A stretch of DNA of 64,000 bases from Chitinophagaceae bacterium. GTDB taxonomy: Bacteria > Bacteroidota > Bacteroidia > Chitinophagales > Chitinophagaceae. The DNA is taken from NCBI GenBank assembly GCA_016720775.1, contig JADKJX010000001.1:1162501-1226500 (forward strand), read 5' to 3'. Within the stretch, counting starts at the first letter, position 1; each line of letters starts with the position of its first letter. The notes beneath the pieces were generated by a model. The model searched no databases. It was given only the letters and a program-made list of their open reading frames with translations, and had not been told where the DNA came from. Shown in pieces: positions 12,528 to 21,981 of this stretch. Both the position numbers and the translations under genes were made by a program.

Positions 12528-12971
12528 TTATTCGGCCACTACTTCAAATTCAACTTCAGCCTCATTTCCATTGCTGAAATCAATTTTTGCTTTGTAAGTA
12601 CCCAGTTCTTTCACTTCGTCAATGATTGAAATGCGGCGACGGTCAATCTCGTACCCTTTCTGTTCTTTAATCGCCCTTGCAATCTGTACAGAGGTTACGC
12701 TGCCAAATATCTTTCCGCTGGTACCGGTCTTAGCACCAATCTTCAGTGCCCCATCTTTAAAACAGCAATCACACTGTTCAATTCGGCCAACAACTTGGCT
12801 TCTTTTTAGCCTGTTGTTTCTTTTTTCTTCCATCATTTTCATGTTGGAAGGACTGGCTTCAATGGCCATTTTACTTGGGATCAAATAATTACGGCCATAA
12901 CCGTTCTTAACTGTTACCAGTTCATTAACGCCACCTAAATTATTTACATCCTGGATTAATATTACCTGCAT
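12528..12971 (-). CDS. rplI: 50S ribosomal protein L9
   Basis: A 147-residue L9 of normal length. The N-terminal domain starts MQVILIQDVNNLG and contains the hallmark VKNGYGRNYLIP, which binds 23S rRNA. A central helix and a C-terminal domain follow. It is the last gene of the rpsF-rpsR-rplI operon, 74 bases after rpsR, and has its own terminator. Two extra cysteines (CDCC near residue 68) are unusual next to common L9 sequences, but nothing suggests loss of function. Confidence 0.97.
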   Translation of the reverse strand: MQVILIQDVNNLGGVNELVTVKNGYGRNYLIPSKMAIEASPSNMKMMEEKRNNRLKRSQVVGRIEQCDCCFKDGALKIGAKTGTSGKIFGSVTSVQIARAIKEQKGYEIDRRRISIIDEVKELGTYKAKIDFSNGNEAEVEFEVVAE

Positions 12972-13045
12972 TGTGTTGCATTTTTACCCAACTCGTCAAC
13001 AAGCTCAGAGCTTTCTCCATTAAAGGGTTAGGGTGGTTAAGAAAA

Positions 13046-13309
13046 TTATTTCAATAGATCAGTAACGTAAGGCAAAATAGCCATTTGACGGGCCTTTTTT
13101 ACGGCATCGCCTACTTTACGCTGAAACTTCAGTGAGTTCCCGGTAATGCGGCGTGGCAACAGTTTACCTTGTTCGTTGATGAACTTTTTCAGAAATTCTG
13201 CATCCTTATAATCAATATAATGGATACCCATTTTTTTAAAGCGGCAGTATTTTTTTGGGCGCTTCTCCTGCTTAATGGCAGTAAGATATTTAATTTCATT
13301 TTTTGCCAT
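13046..13309 (-). CDS. rpsR: 30S ribosomal protein S18
   Basis: An 87-residue S18 with the family signature region IDYKDAEFLKKFINEQGK and the C-terminal GNSLKFQRKVGDAVKKAR. S18 pairs with S6 on the 30S platform. It starts two bases after the rpsF stop codon, so translation is probably coupled. The order S6-S18-L9 is conserved in many bacteria. Confidence 0.97.
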   Translation of the reverse strand: MAKNEIKYLTAIKQEKRPKKYCRFKKMGIHYIDYKDAEFLKKFINEQGKLLPRRITGNSLKFQRKVGDAVKKARQMAILPYVTDLLK

Positions 13310-13311
13310 GA

Positions 13312-13668
13312 TTACGCCTCCGCTTTTTCTGGTTCAGAATGTTTTACGCCACTTCTCTTTTTTACATTGTACTCAACGGCGTATTTGTCGAGTGCAGTGA
13401 ACATGTGACGCATCTGCGATTCGTCACGTAAAAGTTGAATTTTCAACTTTTCATTGAAGCTGGATGGCGCTTTATATTCCATTACCCAATACAACCCTGT
13501 TGTTTTTTTGGCAATGGGATAGGCCAGCGATTTTAGTCCCCAGGGATTGGTGTGCAATACCTCACCTCCGTTTTCTGTAACGAGGTCGGCATATTTTTTC
13601 TGAGCGGCTTTAAATTCGTCGTCAGACAGCACAGGGGTAAAAATCACCATCAATTCGTAGTTGTTCAT
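13312..13668 (-). CDS. rpsF: 30S ribosomal protein S6
   Basis: A 118-residue S6 beginning MNNYELMVIFTP, with the conserved GLKSLAYPI and YWVMEYKAP strands. It binds 16S rRNA together with S18. It is first in the operon, with a TAnnTTTG promoter box and a possible regulatory hairpin upstream. The C-terminal EPEKAEA tail is a short acidic extension. Confidence 0.97.
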   Translation of the reverse strand: MNNYELMVIFTPVLSDDEFKAAQKKYADLVTENGGEVLHTNPWGLKSLAYPIAKKTTGLYWVMEYKAPSSFNEKLKIQLLRDESQMRHMFTALDKYAVEYNVKKRSGVKHSEPEKAEA

Positions 13669-13704
13669 TTCCCTGATTGATTATTGTTTAAAAATGTTGT
13701 GTAA

Positions 13705-13722
13705 ACCGCTTTTTTGAGCGGG
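13705..13722 (-). promoter_or_regulatory. Leader hairpin before rpsF (possible S6:S18 autoregulatory element)
   Basis: On the minus strand CCGCT-loop-AGCGG forms a hairpin between the promoter box and the rpsF start. In many bacteria the S6:S18 complex binds a hairpin with a CCG feature in the rpsF leader to repress the operon. The position fits, but the match rests only on a short stem and a CCG. Confidence 0.4.
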
Positions 13723-13725
13723 CAG

Positions 13726-13733
13726 CAAAGGTA
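13726..13733 (-). promoter_or_regulatory. rpsF operon promoter, -7 box
   Basis: TACCTTTG on the minus strand matches the Bacteroidota -7 consensus TAnnTTTG. It lies 57 bases before the rpsF start codon. I did not find a convincing -33 TTTG partner. Confidence 0.6.
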
Positions 13734-13849
13734 TGGACTTTAGGGCATAATCAGACACTGGTTGAGGGATAATTTCGTGCTTTTTTTGATCGGCTCATAA
13801 AAATAAAAACATAGAGCCCTGGCTCACGACCTTTTATCATAAAATGCTG

Positions 13850-15319
13850 TTAATCATAAACTAAGCGATAAACCGGGTACCTATTATGTCCCGGTTCATA
13901 ATAAGGTGAATTTTTATATATGAAGTCTAATTGGGCGGAGCCATTGGCGGCAAATTTCGGATCGGCCGTTTTTTTCTCCTCAAGCTTAGCTTTAAGGGCG
14001 GGATCATTTTTTAAAACTTCAGCCGCCAGGTCATCCCAGCGGTAATCGCTATATCCTTCCTTTTGCTGAAGTACGGCATCAAAGAAATTCCAGGCGAAAA
14101 AACTGTCATCGCCGGTTGGCTCCAGCATTTCAATCAAATAACGGTTTGCCGGTTGATCCAGGGGAATGAAATAATCTCCTTTAAGAAATTTAATTTTCTG
14201 TTTCATCACAGAAGTTTTCACAGCAGAATTTTTATGATGTTTTTCATAAGGCCTTGGTGCCGACTTGTAATCATCAATCCGGTAAGCTTCCACTTCTATG
14301 ATCGTGTCTTTAGTGAATTGTTGCAGGATTACGTTATTAAGTTTAAGCAGATCCACTACAGCACCCCATCCCTGGGGAACGATATACGCATTGGGTTTTG
14401 TTATGGGATCAGAAGGATTAAATACATTGAAAAATTTAACCTGCCTAGTAAAAGGTTTACTTCGGTCATAATACATCCGGTTCAGACCAGTAGCATCACT
14501 TGACTTATAGGCCTGCTCATAACCCTTAAATGTTACAAAGGAAAACCTGGCAGTATCAGTTGTCCATTTAAGCGGGAAAGATTTTTCTTTGGTCACTTCG
14601 GTTCTGGCTTTTTTACGTTGCTCAATTAAAGCAGCTGCATTTGCAGCAGTTTTTTCAATTATTGTTTGTGAAAAAGCATAGGTAGAAAGCACCCTGTCTT
14701 TAAAAGGTTTCAGCATGTGCGTTTCGGGAACAAAGCCAATGGTTTGAAAGAGTGCTGCATAACCCGATGAATAACGTGGAGGGTCATAGAACATTACCAT
14801 TCCCCTGTCTGGACTGCCGGTTTCAAAACTTACATAGGGAACCATGTCCCAGTTTTTTTCAGCCATGCCTTTGTACAACTGTGGCTCAAAATTATTTTTC
14901 AGCCATCCTCCAAGATCTGCGCCCAACTTATCATACTGCGTGGTCAGCAATGTCATCGTATGCTGATAATCGGCACCATCGCTTACGTGGTTATCAATTA
15001 AAATATCCGGATCCAATAAATGAAATACCTGTGCAAACGAACGGGCTTCTTTGCTGTCGCATTTTGTGAAATCCCTGTTCAGGTCAAGATTTTGTGCATT
15101 GCCACGGAAACCATATTCCAATGGTCCGTTTTGGTTTGCTCTTGAATAAGAATTCCGGTTAAGGCAACCCCCAATATTATAAACCGGGATGAAAGCCAGC
15201 GCAACATTATCCGGCAATTTTGTTTTGCCTGTAACTATATCTCTTACTAACATCATACTTGTTGCATTTGTTTGTGAAAACAGTGAAATGAATATGAAAA
15301 GAATGATGAGCTTTCTCAT
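13850..15319 (-). CDS. M14-family zinc carboxypeptidase-like protein, internally deleted
   Basis: A 489-residue secreted protein. A signal peptide (residues 1-19, ending SQTNA) runs directly into SMMLVRDI, which in full-length family members follows the zinc-binding HxxE motif (HPGEPDG-type). That leaves the third ligand region (DNHVSDG) and a candidate catalytic glutamate (PETHMLKPF), while the first two zinc ligands are missing. The region between 15319 and the next gene is too small to hold the missing part. The rest of the frame is intact, with no stop codons. The protein is probably an inactive peptidase, unless the deletion is an assembly artefact. Confidence 0.8.
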   Translation of the reverse strand: MRKLIILFIFISLFSQTNATSMMLVRDIVTGKTKLPDNVALAFIPVYNIGGCLNRNSYSRANQNGPLEYGFRGNAQNLDLNRDFTKCDSKEARSFAQVFHLLDPDILIDNHVSDGADYQHTMTLLTTQYDKLGADLGGWLKNNFEPQLYKGMAEKNWDMVPYVSFETGSPDRGMVMFYDPPRYSSGYAALFQTIGFVPETHMLKPFKDRVLSTYAFSQTIIEKTAANAAALIEQRKKARTEVTKEKSFPLKWTTDTARFSFVTFKGYEQAYKSSDATGLNRMYYDRSKPFTRQVKFFNVFNPSDPITKPNAYIVPQGWGAVVDLLKLNNVILQQFTKDTIIEVEAYRIDDYKSAPRPYEKHHKNSAVKTSVMKQKIKFLKGDYFIPLDQPANRYLIEMLEPTGDDSFFAWNFFDAVLQQKEGYSDYRWDDLAAEVLKNDPALKAKLEEKKTADPKFAANGSAQLDFIYKNSPYYEPGHNRYPVYRLVYD

Positions 15320-15375
15320 GCAGTTTATTTTTTGTCAAGCTACAATAATTTCAGTTCAGCGGATTGCCGTTTGTA

Positions 15376-15411
15376 AAAATAAAAACCGGCTGCCATGTTG
15401 CAGCCGGTTCA
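15376..15411 (-). terminator. Terminator of the endonuclease I gene
   Basis: On the minus strand AACCGGCTGCAAC / ATGGCAGCCGGTT pairs as a stem and is followed by a T-rich tract, about 15 bases beyond the stop codon. Confidence 0.82.
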
Positions 15412-15426
15412 ATCAAAGAATTAAAA

Positions 15427-18180
15427 TTATTTAATGATCACAAAAGACTGGCGGATCAATTCACAGTGGTTACTGATCTTCACAAAATACCTGCCTGCAG
15501 GGAACCTGTTTACATCCAGGTCAAGAATTGCTTGTCCACCACTAACCTGTTGCTGCATAAGTATTCTGCCTGACAGGTCGGTCACCAATAAATTAGCTGC
15601 TTCTGGTAATGGGGTAGATAATTTAATAACCAGTTTTCCTTTGGTTGGATTTGGATAAACCAATGCATTGGAAAAATTTCCATTGATCCGTACCGGGATG
15701 ATCTTGCTGTAGCTGAACTTGCCGTCAATATCGATCATCTTCAACCGGTAATAAACCGTATTTGCCGAAGGAAGATTATCATCCCCAAAGGAATAATTTG
15801 CCAGGTTCCTTCCGGGTACCGATCCTATTTTATAAAATGATGTGCCATTCTCACTCCGTTCAATTTCGTATTGTTTGAAATTGGTTTCGTACGTAGCATA
15901 CCACCTCAGCAGTACTGATTCATTATTTTTTTGAGCTGTAAAATCTGTAATGGTAACGGGTAATACCCCGGTGCATTGCCAAACCAATGCAACGTATTCC
16001 GGGTGATCTATGTATGGGTTACGGTTATTTTGTTGCGAATAAATAAGGTCATTCCGGTTTATTTCTTTTACATCGATCGGGTCGAGGTTGTGCCACGCAT
16101 ACATCATCTGCAGGTACGAGGCCTGGAAAGAAGGATAAATTCCTCCGCCTGTAGTGCCATCAACAACCGTAGAAATTCCGGTAGCGCCGTTTAATGAAAC
16201 CCAATTGGAAAGTTCATTCTCATATCTCGTCAGGATATAGAAATATGCTCTTGCGATATCTCCTTTAACGCCATCGTAAGGTTCAAAGGCAGACGAAGCA
16301 GTAACACCTGGATAAGTAGATACGCCGATCTTATCCAATACCGGGTTGGGTGGGATCGGGTAACCGGGATATGCTCCAACAGTTGGAAACGAATAACTGG
16401 TGCTTCCAACAGTTGAGTAAGGAATGTTGCCCCGGTTGCCGTTTATTTTTGAATCTGTCGGACGTACTACAAAAAGATCTGCTTCGGTTGGTTGCTGATA
16501 AGATGAACCCGAAAGCTTGAACCAGCTCCTGGGAAATGTATGTTCCTTGTTCCAGCATCCGCCTTCTGTTCCCGGTGTTGCACCACCTACGCAAAACCCG
16601 CCGTTTACATTTTGTGCAGCCGTGAAAGTAAATGGCTCAGGGCCCGTTGGATTATTAGAATAGATATCCCAAATGATCGAACTCAGCCCATCATCGCTAC
16701 GGATGGTATCAACGATCGGGATCTGGATATCGTCAATGCTGCCATACGATAAACTTATTTGTCCAGCTGAAATGATATTGCGCAAACCGGTTTTTAAATT
16801 CTGGCAGGTAAGTCCGGCTACGGCATTATAATAACCTGATGGCGGACCACCATTTGTTGTTGTGGATGTTCCGTCAAGACTGACAGTGTTATAAAATGGT
16901 TCGCCGGTACAATTACTATTTGCTGAAAAAATAAAAACATGGTACGTGGTAATGCTTGTCAGCCCTGTTATTACAAACGAGGTTGAACTTGTATACGCAG
17001 CAATCTTATCTGGCCCGATCACCTGGCCTGCTGTATATGTTGTTCCATCTGAAGGAACAAAACTCAAACTGGTGTTTTGACTATATGCCACCATGTAACG
17101 GTTTGCTGAAAGCTCTGGCGTAAAACTTCCGGTAATGGTTGTTCCTCCAGGAATGAGTAGTAATCCTGAAGGCGGATCAGCCGGTGTTACACAAGGAGGA
17201 TAAGGTAAGGTAGTGGCGGAACCCGAAAGCGGATTATTTATTTGGTAAGCCGGCCCGCCGCTGCATGAAATATTATTGTAGGCAAATACAAAATAATAGT
17301 AGAGCGTATTCGCAGTTAATCCGTTATCAGTAAAGGAAGTCAATGTTCCGTTTTCCACTACCACGCCATTTCCTAAAGTTTGCCCGATCGTATAGGTTAC
17401 TGCATCTTGTGGTGTGGCGCCTAAAGAAGAAGACTGGCTTCTGAAAATTATATAATCATTCGCTGCAGGAACCGAGGCATCAAAAGATACCTGCATGGAA
17501 GTGATGGCTGGAATGAGGCCCAGGTTGGTGGGTTGATTTACTGGTGCTACGCAAGGGCCCCCGCCTTCTGCAATGCTTATTTCATCAATGGCGATCCTGT
17601 CTCTTGAACCAGAGCCGCCGGCAGTTGACCAATAGATCCATCTTACCTGGACCACCGCCTGGTTTTCTGCTGCTGCAGGCAAGGTCTCACTGTATGCCTG
17701 CGAATTTCCGGCTGTTTGTCCCGTACTGCTGTATGTTGATGTGGTACCGATATCAATAAAATTGCCACTGGTTCCTACCCGGTATTGAAGAGCAACATTA
17801 TTATCCCACGATGCCTGCTGCAGCATCAGCCTTGCCGTCCATTGTACCTGGATATTTGTTTTTCCTGTTGTGTTTATTGCCACTATCCATGCGCCTGCCG
17901 CCTGTGAACCGGATGCCAATACACTTATTCCGGATGTAGCCTCATCTTTCCATCCGCCCGAAGCAGAAGTTGCAGTATATATCAGGTCCAGCGTTCCTGG
18001 GGTAAGTATCCTGGAAGTTGGTGCAGCAGCAAACTTATGTACAGCAACCCCGGCTGGTAAGGTATTCCCGGTTTGTGCGGTAAGACCGAAAGGAAGGGTT
18101 TGTGCTGCAGGATTAGTTTGCGAAAATGTATGTGCTGCCAGCAGAAGTAAAGCTAATATAGTTGCAAAGCGTTTGATCAT
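15427..18180 (-). CDS. T9SS-secreted endonuclease I with fibronectin type III-like domains
   Basis: A 917-residue secreted nuclease. A signal peptide (about 1-20) is followed by a beta-rich N-terminal region and two fibronectin-III-like domains (each with LTANTLYYYFVFA- or LTSITTYHVFIFS-like strands). An endonuclease I domain follows at about 455-720, with the family's CWNKEHTFPRSW metal/active-site motif. A final T9SS sorting domain begins VYPNPTKGK and contains GRYFVKIS. The protein probably degrades extracellular DNA for nutrients or biofilm turnover. It is monocistronic with its own terminator. Confidence 0.92.
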   Translation of the reverse strand: MIKRFATILALLLLAAHTFSQTNPAAQTLPFGLTAQTGNTLPAGVAVHKFAAAPTSRILTPGTLDLIYTATSASGGWKDEATSGISVLASGSQAAGAWIVAINTTGKTNIQVQWTARLMLQQASWDNNVALQYRVGTSGNFIDIGTTSTYSSTGQTAGNSQAYSETLPAAAENQAVVQVRWIYWSTAGGSGSRDRIAIDEISIAEGGGPCVAPVNQPTNLGLIPAITSMQVSFDASVPAANDYIIFRSQSSSLGATPQDAVTYTIGQTLGNGVVVENGTLTSFTDNGLTANTLYYYFVFAYNNISCSGGPAYQINNPLSGSATTLPYPPCVTPADPPSGLLLIPGGTTITGSFTPELSANRYMVAYSQNTSLSFVPSDGTTYTAGQVIGPDKIAAYTSSTSFVITGLTSITTYHVFIFSANSNCTGEPFYNTVSLDGTSTTTNGGPPSGYYNAVAGLTCQNLKTGLRNIISAGQISLSYGSIDDIQIPIVDTIRSDDGLSSIIWDIYSNNPTGPEPFTFTAAQNVNGGFCVGGATPGTEGGCWNKEHTFPRSWFKLSGSSYQQPTEADLFVVRPTDSKINGNRGNIPYSTVGSTSYSFPTVGAYPGYPIPPNPVLDKIGVSTYPGVTASSAFEPYDGVKGDIARAYFYILTRYENELSNWVSLNGATGISTVVDGTTGGGIYPSFQASYLQMMYAWHNLDPIDVKEINRNDLIYSQQNNRNPYIDHPEYVALVWQCTGVLPVTITDFTAQKNNESVLLRWYATYETNFKQYEIERSENGTSFYKIGSVPGRNLANYSFGDDNLPSANTVYYRLKMIDIDGKFSYSKIIPVRINGNFSNALVYPNPTKGKLVIKLSTPLPEAANLLVTDLSGRILMQQQVSGGQAILDLDVNRFPAGRYFVKISNHCELIRQSFVIIK

Positions 18181-18249
18181 ACAGTCATATTGATAGGCCG
18201 GTAAAATTAAGCATTAGTTGCTTGTTCCAGGCCGGGTATTTATTAACAA

Positions 18250-18281
18250 AAAGCCCGTCAACATTACGATTGACAGGCTTC
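18250..18281 (-). terminator. rpsT terminator
   Basis: On the minus strand AAGCCTGTCAAT / TTGACGGGCTT forms a stem with one G-T mismatch and is followed by TTTTTG, 25 bases after the rpsT stop codon. Confidence 0.8.
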
Positions 18282-18305
18282 TTTATAAAAAATTTATAGT
18301 AAGTA

Positions 18306-18560
18306 TTACTTTGCCTGGGCATTTACTCTTTTAGTCAGCTTGCTTTTTAAATTAGCTGCTTTGTTCTTGTGAATAGTGCCACGCTTAGCCAGCTTATCGA
18401 TCATGGAAGCAACTTTAGGTAATTCGGTAGTTGCAGTTGTTTTGTCTGCAGCTTTTAGATCACGGATCGCATTACGGGTAGTTTTGCCGTAATAACGGTT
18501 ACGTTCGTTACGCTTTGCGCTTTGACTTACATCTTTCTTCGTTGCTGAATGGTTTGCCAT
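18306..18560 (-). CDS. rpsT: 30S ribosomal protein S20
   Basis: An 84-residue, very basic protein beginning MANHSATKKDVSQSAKRN, with the S20 pattern of alpha-helices rich in Lys and Ala (MIDKLAKRGTIHKNKAAN). S20 binds the 5' and 3' minor domains of 16S rRNA. It stands alone with its own promoter box and terminator, as usual for rpsT. Confidence 0.97.
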   Translation of the reverse strand: MANHSATKKDVSQSAKRNERNRYYGKTTRNAIRDLKAADKTTATTELPKVASMIDKLAKRGTIHKNKAANLKSKLTKRVNAQAK

Positions 18561-18580
18561 TTAAACTATTTTTTGGGCTG

Positions 18581-18588
18581 CAAAGATA
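18581..18588 (-). promoter_or_regulatory. rpsT promoter, -7 box
   Basis: TATCTTTG on the minus strand matches TAnnTTTG and lies 20 bases before the rpsT start codon, giving a very short leader. Confidence 0.6.
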
Positions 18589-18673
18589 GGGAATCAATGT
18601 AAAATTCAGGCGGGATTTTTCAATAATTTTTAAATCAAGCACCTATTTGCTTAATTTGACCTAAAATAGGCGT

Positions 18674-19168
18674 ATGAACAGGTATCTTTTATTGATTTTG
18701 CACACGGGATCGCTGGTATTATTGGGGTTTGGCTGGACACTCAATATTCTCCAGATCGATATTTCTATCCATTTTTTCTCCGATATAAACCTGTTCAATG
18801 AGAAAAGAAGTGTGTTCGGTATGCTGCAAAGACTTTGGAGCGACAAAAGCTACTGGCCCTTTATCCTCATCTTCGTCTTTGGAATTATTGTTCCTCTTTT
18901 GAAATCAGCCCTCCTGTATTATATCATACTCGTGAAAGATCATGACATTAAATGGCGGCACCTCGTTAGCGCCATCAGCAAATGGGCCATGGCCGACGTT
19001 TTTGCCATCAGCATCTTTGTCGCATTCCTTGGTGCCAATGCCATGCAGAATACCCGGGCAATACTGGAGCCGGGATTCTATTACTTTTCCGGGTACGTTC
19101 TGTTAAGCGGGGTTGTGGCCATGTTATGCGGAAAAATGCTGAATAATTCCGAAACACAAACCGCATAA
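18674..19168 (+). CDS. PqiA-family (paraquat-inducible protein A) membrane protein
   Basis: A 164-residue protein with about four transmembrane segments and short loops. The layout and segments such as IVPLLKSALLYYI and SKWAMADVFAISIFVA resemble single-domain PqiA proteins. E. coli PqiA has two such domains and works with MCE-type envelope lipid transport; no MCE protein is encoded nearby. The gene precedes sucA by 59 bases and could share its transcript. Exact function unknown. Confidence 0.8.
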   Translation: MNRYLLLILHTGSLVLLGFGWTLNILQIDISIHFFSDINLFNEKRSVFGMLQRLWSDKSYWPFILIFVFGIIVPLLKSALLYYIILVKDHDIKWRHLVSAISKWAMADVFAISIFVAFLGANAMQNTRAILEPGFYYFSGYVLLSGVVAMLCGKMLNNSETQTA

Positions 19169-19227
19169 TTAACCGATATTTGCAGCCTGTTTTTTCAGCA
19201 GATAACTACTCAAATTTTCTGATCACC

Positions 19228-21972
19228 ATGAAGGATTTCCAGTACATCACCAGTTCGCACCCCGCTTATATTGAAGGGCTTTATAATGATTTTGTAAAGG
19301 ATCCCAACAGTGTGGATGTGGACATGCGCAAATTTTTTGAAGGCTTCGATTTTGCCGTTACCAACGGGTCAGCTACCAATGGGTCTGCTGTTTCAAATGG
19401 TACGGCTGCTCCAGTAGTTGATTGGATGAGTGAGATCAGGGCCTACAGGTTGATACTGCGATACCGGAACAAAGGGCATTTGCTTGCGGATACAAATCCG
19501 ATCCGCAAACGCAAAGACCGCGGCGCCAACCTGGAGCCGTCTTATTTTGGTTTTACCGATGCAGACCTGGATAAAACATTTCATGCCGGGCAATTAATAG
19601 GATTGGGCACAACCAGTTTACGTAATATCATCGCTCATTTAAAAAAATGTTACGTTGGCCATTTGGGTGTTGAATATAAATATGTAGCCGATAAAGCAAA
19701 GACAGACTGGTTGACAAAAGCCGTTGAAAAAACAATGCTGGAACCGGTTCCGCTTAACCAAAAGAAACGCATCCTTCAAAAACTGAATGAAGGGGTGATG
19801 TTCGAAAAATTTTTGCATACAAAATATATCGGGCAAAAAAGATTTTCATTGGAAGGAGGCGAAACGGCAATTGCTGCGCTGGATGCGATCATTAATACGT
19901 CTGCAAATAATAATGTAGAAGAAGTGGTGATCGGTATGGCGCACCGGGGCAGGCTGAATGTACTGGCCAACATCATGGGAAAAACCTATGAACAGATCTT
20001 CAGCGAATTTGAAGGATCAAGCGTACCGGATACCACCATGGGCAGTGGCGATGTGAAATATCATCTCGGCTTCGGCAGTGATGTGGAAACAGCCGATGGA
20101 AAGAAGATACATTTAAAACTGAGTCCCAATCCCTCTCACCTTGAAGCAGTTGACCCGGTGGTTATTGGTTTTGCAAGAAGCAAGGCGGATATTTTATACA
20201 ACAGCGATTACGATAAAATACTTCCCATCCTCATTCATGGCGATGCTTCGGTTGCCGGCCAGGGTGTTGTGTATGAAGTATTGCAGATGAGCGGGCTGAA
20301 AGGGTATTATACCGGCGGCACCATTCATTTTGTTATCAATAACCAGATCGGGTTTACCACCGATTTTGATGATGCAAGAACGGCCGACTATTGCACCAGC
20401 ATTGCAGCCATGGTGCAGGCACCGGTACTGCACGTTAATGGCGATGATGCAGAAGCGGTGGTGAAGGCAAGCCAGCTCGCAACCTTGTATCGCCAGGAAT
20501 TCAACAGCGATATTTTTATTGACATGGTTTGCTACCGCAGGCACGGCCATAATGAAGGCGATGAGCCTAAGTTCACCCAGCCGCAGCTTTATGCAATCAT
20601 TGAAAAGCACCTTAATCCAAGAGAAGTTTACACACAATATTTAATGGAGAATGGTGAGCCGGAAGCACAGGCGCTTGCCAGGGAAATGGAACAGAAATTC
20701 CTGGGCGATCTGCAGGAACGCCTGGATGAAGTAAAACAAAACCCGTTGCCCTATACCTATCAGCCGCCTGAATTGATTTGGAAAAGTTTACGCAAAGCAA
20801 CGGCAGATGATTTTGATGCATCTCCGGTAACAGCAATAAAAACGGACGCATTTCAACTTCTTTTTGAAGGGCTGATGAAATGGCCCGCCGACTTCAAGCC
20901 TTTGCGTAAAGTAGAAAAACTTATCCAGGACAAACTGAAATTATTCAATGACGAAAAAAAAGTAGATTGGGCTACGGCAGAGTTAATGGCGTATGGCAGC
21001 CTGCTTATTGAAGGCAAAGACGTACGCATGAGCGGACAGGATGTTAAGCGGGGTACATTCAGTCACCGGCATGCGGTGATCTATGATGAGAATACGAATA
21101 TGGATTATAACCGGCTGGATCATTTTACCGGAACACAATCGCCCTTCCGCATTTATAATTCTTTACTGAGCGAATATGCCGTGCTTGGTTTTGAATATGG
21201 TTATGCCATGGCAAACCCGAATGCATTGGTGATATGGGAAGCACAGTTCGGCGATTTTTGCAACGGTGCCCAAACGATCATTGATCAGTTCATAGCCACG
21301 GCAGAAACCAAATGGCAACGTATGAATGGCGTTGTGATGTTATTGCCGCATGGGTACGAAGGACAGGGCCCCGAACACAGCAGTGCAAGAATGGAGCGCT
21401 TCTTACAAATGTGTGCCGAAATGAATTTTGTAGTAACCAACGTAACAACGGCTTCTAATTTTTTCCATTTGCTGCGCAGGCAACTGGCATGGCCTTTCCG
21501 TAAACCACTGGTTAATTTTTCTCCAAAGGCAAATCTTCGTCATGTTGGCAGTTACAGCAGCATGGATGAATTTACAAGTGGCGGATTTAAAGAAGTGATC
21601 GATGATAGCAATGTGGCTGATACAGCGTCCGTAATGAAAGTGCTGCTGTGCAGCGGAAAGATCTATTTCGACCTGGCAGAACGCAAACAAAAGGATAACC
21701 GGAATGATGTGGCCATTGTGCGTATGGAACAAATACATCCGTTACCACAAAAACAACTGGATTCACTGTACAAAAAATACAGCAAAGCCATCTGGTACTG
21801 GGTACAGGAAGAACCATTGAATATGGGCGCCGCAACATTTTTACGAATGAACCTGAAGAATATCAACGTCTATATCATCAGTCGCCAGCCCGGTGCTGCC
21901 ACGGCTACAGGTTTCAGTAAGATACATGCAAAAGAACAGGCACAGATAGTAGACACCGCATTCAGCGTGTAA
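19228..21972 (+). CDS. sucA: 2-oxoglutarate dehydrogenase E1 component
   Basis: A thiamine-diphosphate-dependent E1 subunit of about 914 residues that decarboxylates 2-oxoglutarate in the TCA cycle. Family landmarks include HPAYIEGLYNDF, the catalytic-core GMAHRGRLNVL and HGDASVAGQG segments, the TPP/magnesium region RHGHNEGDEP and the C-terminal VQEEPLNMGA. The frame is open from a TTG at 19180, but ATG 19228 (MKDFQYITSSH) matches the usual start region. The usual partner sucB (E2) does not follow; the next gene is convergent, so E2 must be encoded elsewhere. Confidence 0.95.
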   Translation: MKDFQYITSSHPAYIEGLYNDFVKDPNSVDVDMRKFFEGFDFAVTNGSATNGSAVSNGTAAPVVDWMSEIRAYRLILRYRNKGHLLADTNPIRKRKDRGANLEPSYFGFTDADLDKTFHAGQLIGLGTTSLRNIIAHLKKCYVGHLGVEYKYVADKAKTDWLTKAVEKTMLEPVPLNQKKRILQKLNEGVMFEKFLHTKYIGQKRFSLEGGETAIAALDAIINTSANNNVEEVVIGMAHRGRLNVLANIMGKTYEQIFSEFEGSSVPDTTMGSGDVKYHLGFGSDVETADGKKIHLKLSPNPSHLEAVDPVVIGFARSKADILYNSDYDKILPILIHGDASVAGQGVVYEVLQMSGLKGYYTGGTIHFVINNQIGFTTDFDDARTADYCTSIAAMVQAPVLHVNGDDAEAVVKASQLATLYRQEFNSDIFIDMVCYRRHGHNEGDEPKFTQPQLYAIIEKHLNPREVYTQYLMENGEPEAQALAREMEQKFLGDLQERLDEVKQNPLPYTYQPPELIWKSLRKATADDFDASPVTAIKTDAFQLLFEGLMKWPADFKPLRKVEKLIQDKLKLFNDEKKVDWATAELMAYGSLLIEGKDVRMSGQDVKRGTFSHRHAVIYDENTNMDYNRLDHFTGTQSPFRIYNSLLSEYAVLGFEYGYAMANPNALVIWEAQFGDFCNGAQTIIDQFIATAETKWQRMNGVVMLLPHGYEGQGPEHSSARMERFLQMCAEMNFVVTNVTTASNFFHLLRRQLAWPFRKPLVNFSPKANLRHVGSYSSMDEFTSGGFKEVIDDSNVADTASVMKVLLCSGKIYFDLAERKQKDNRNDVAIVRMEQIHPLPQKQLDSLYKKYSKAIWYWVQEEPLNMGAATFLRMNLKNINVYIISRQPGAATATGFSKIHAKEQAQIVDTAFSV

Positions 21973-21981
21973 TAAGCGGCA

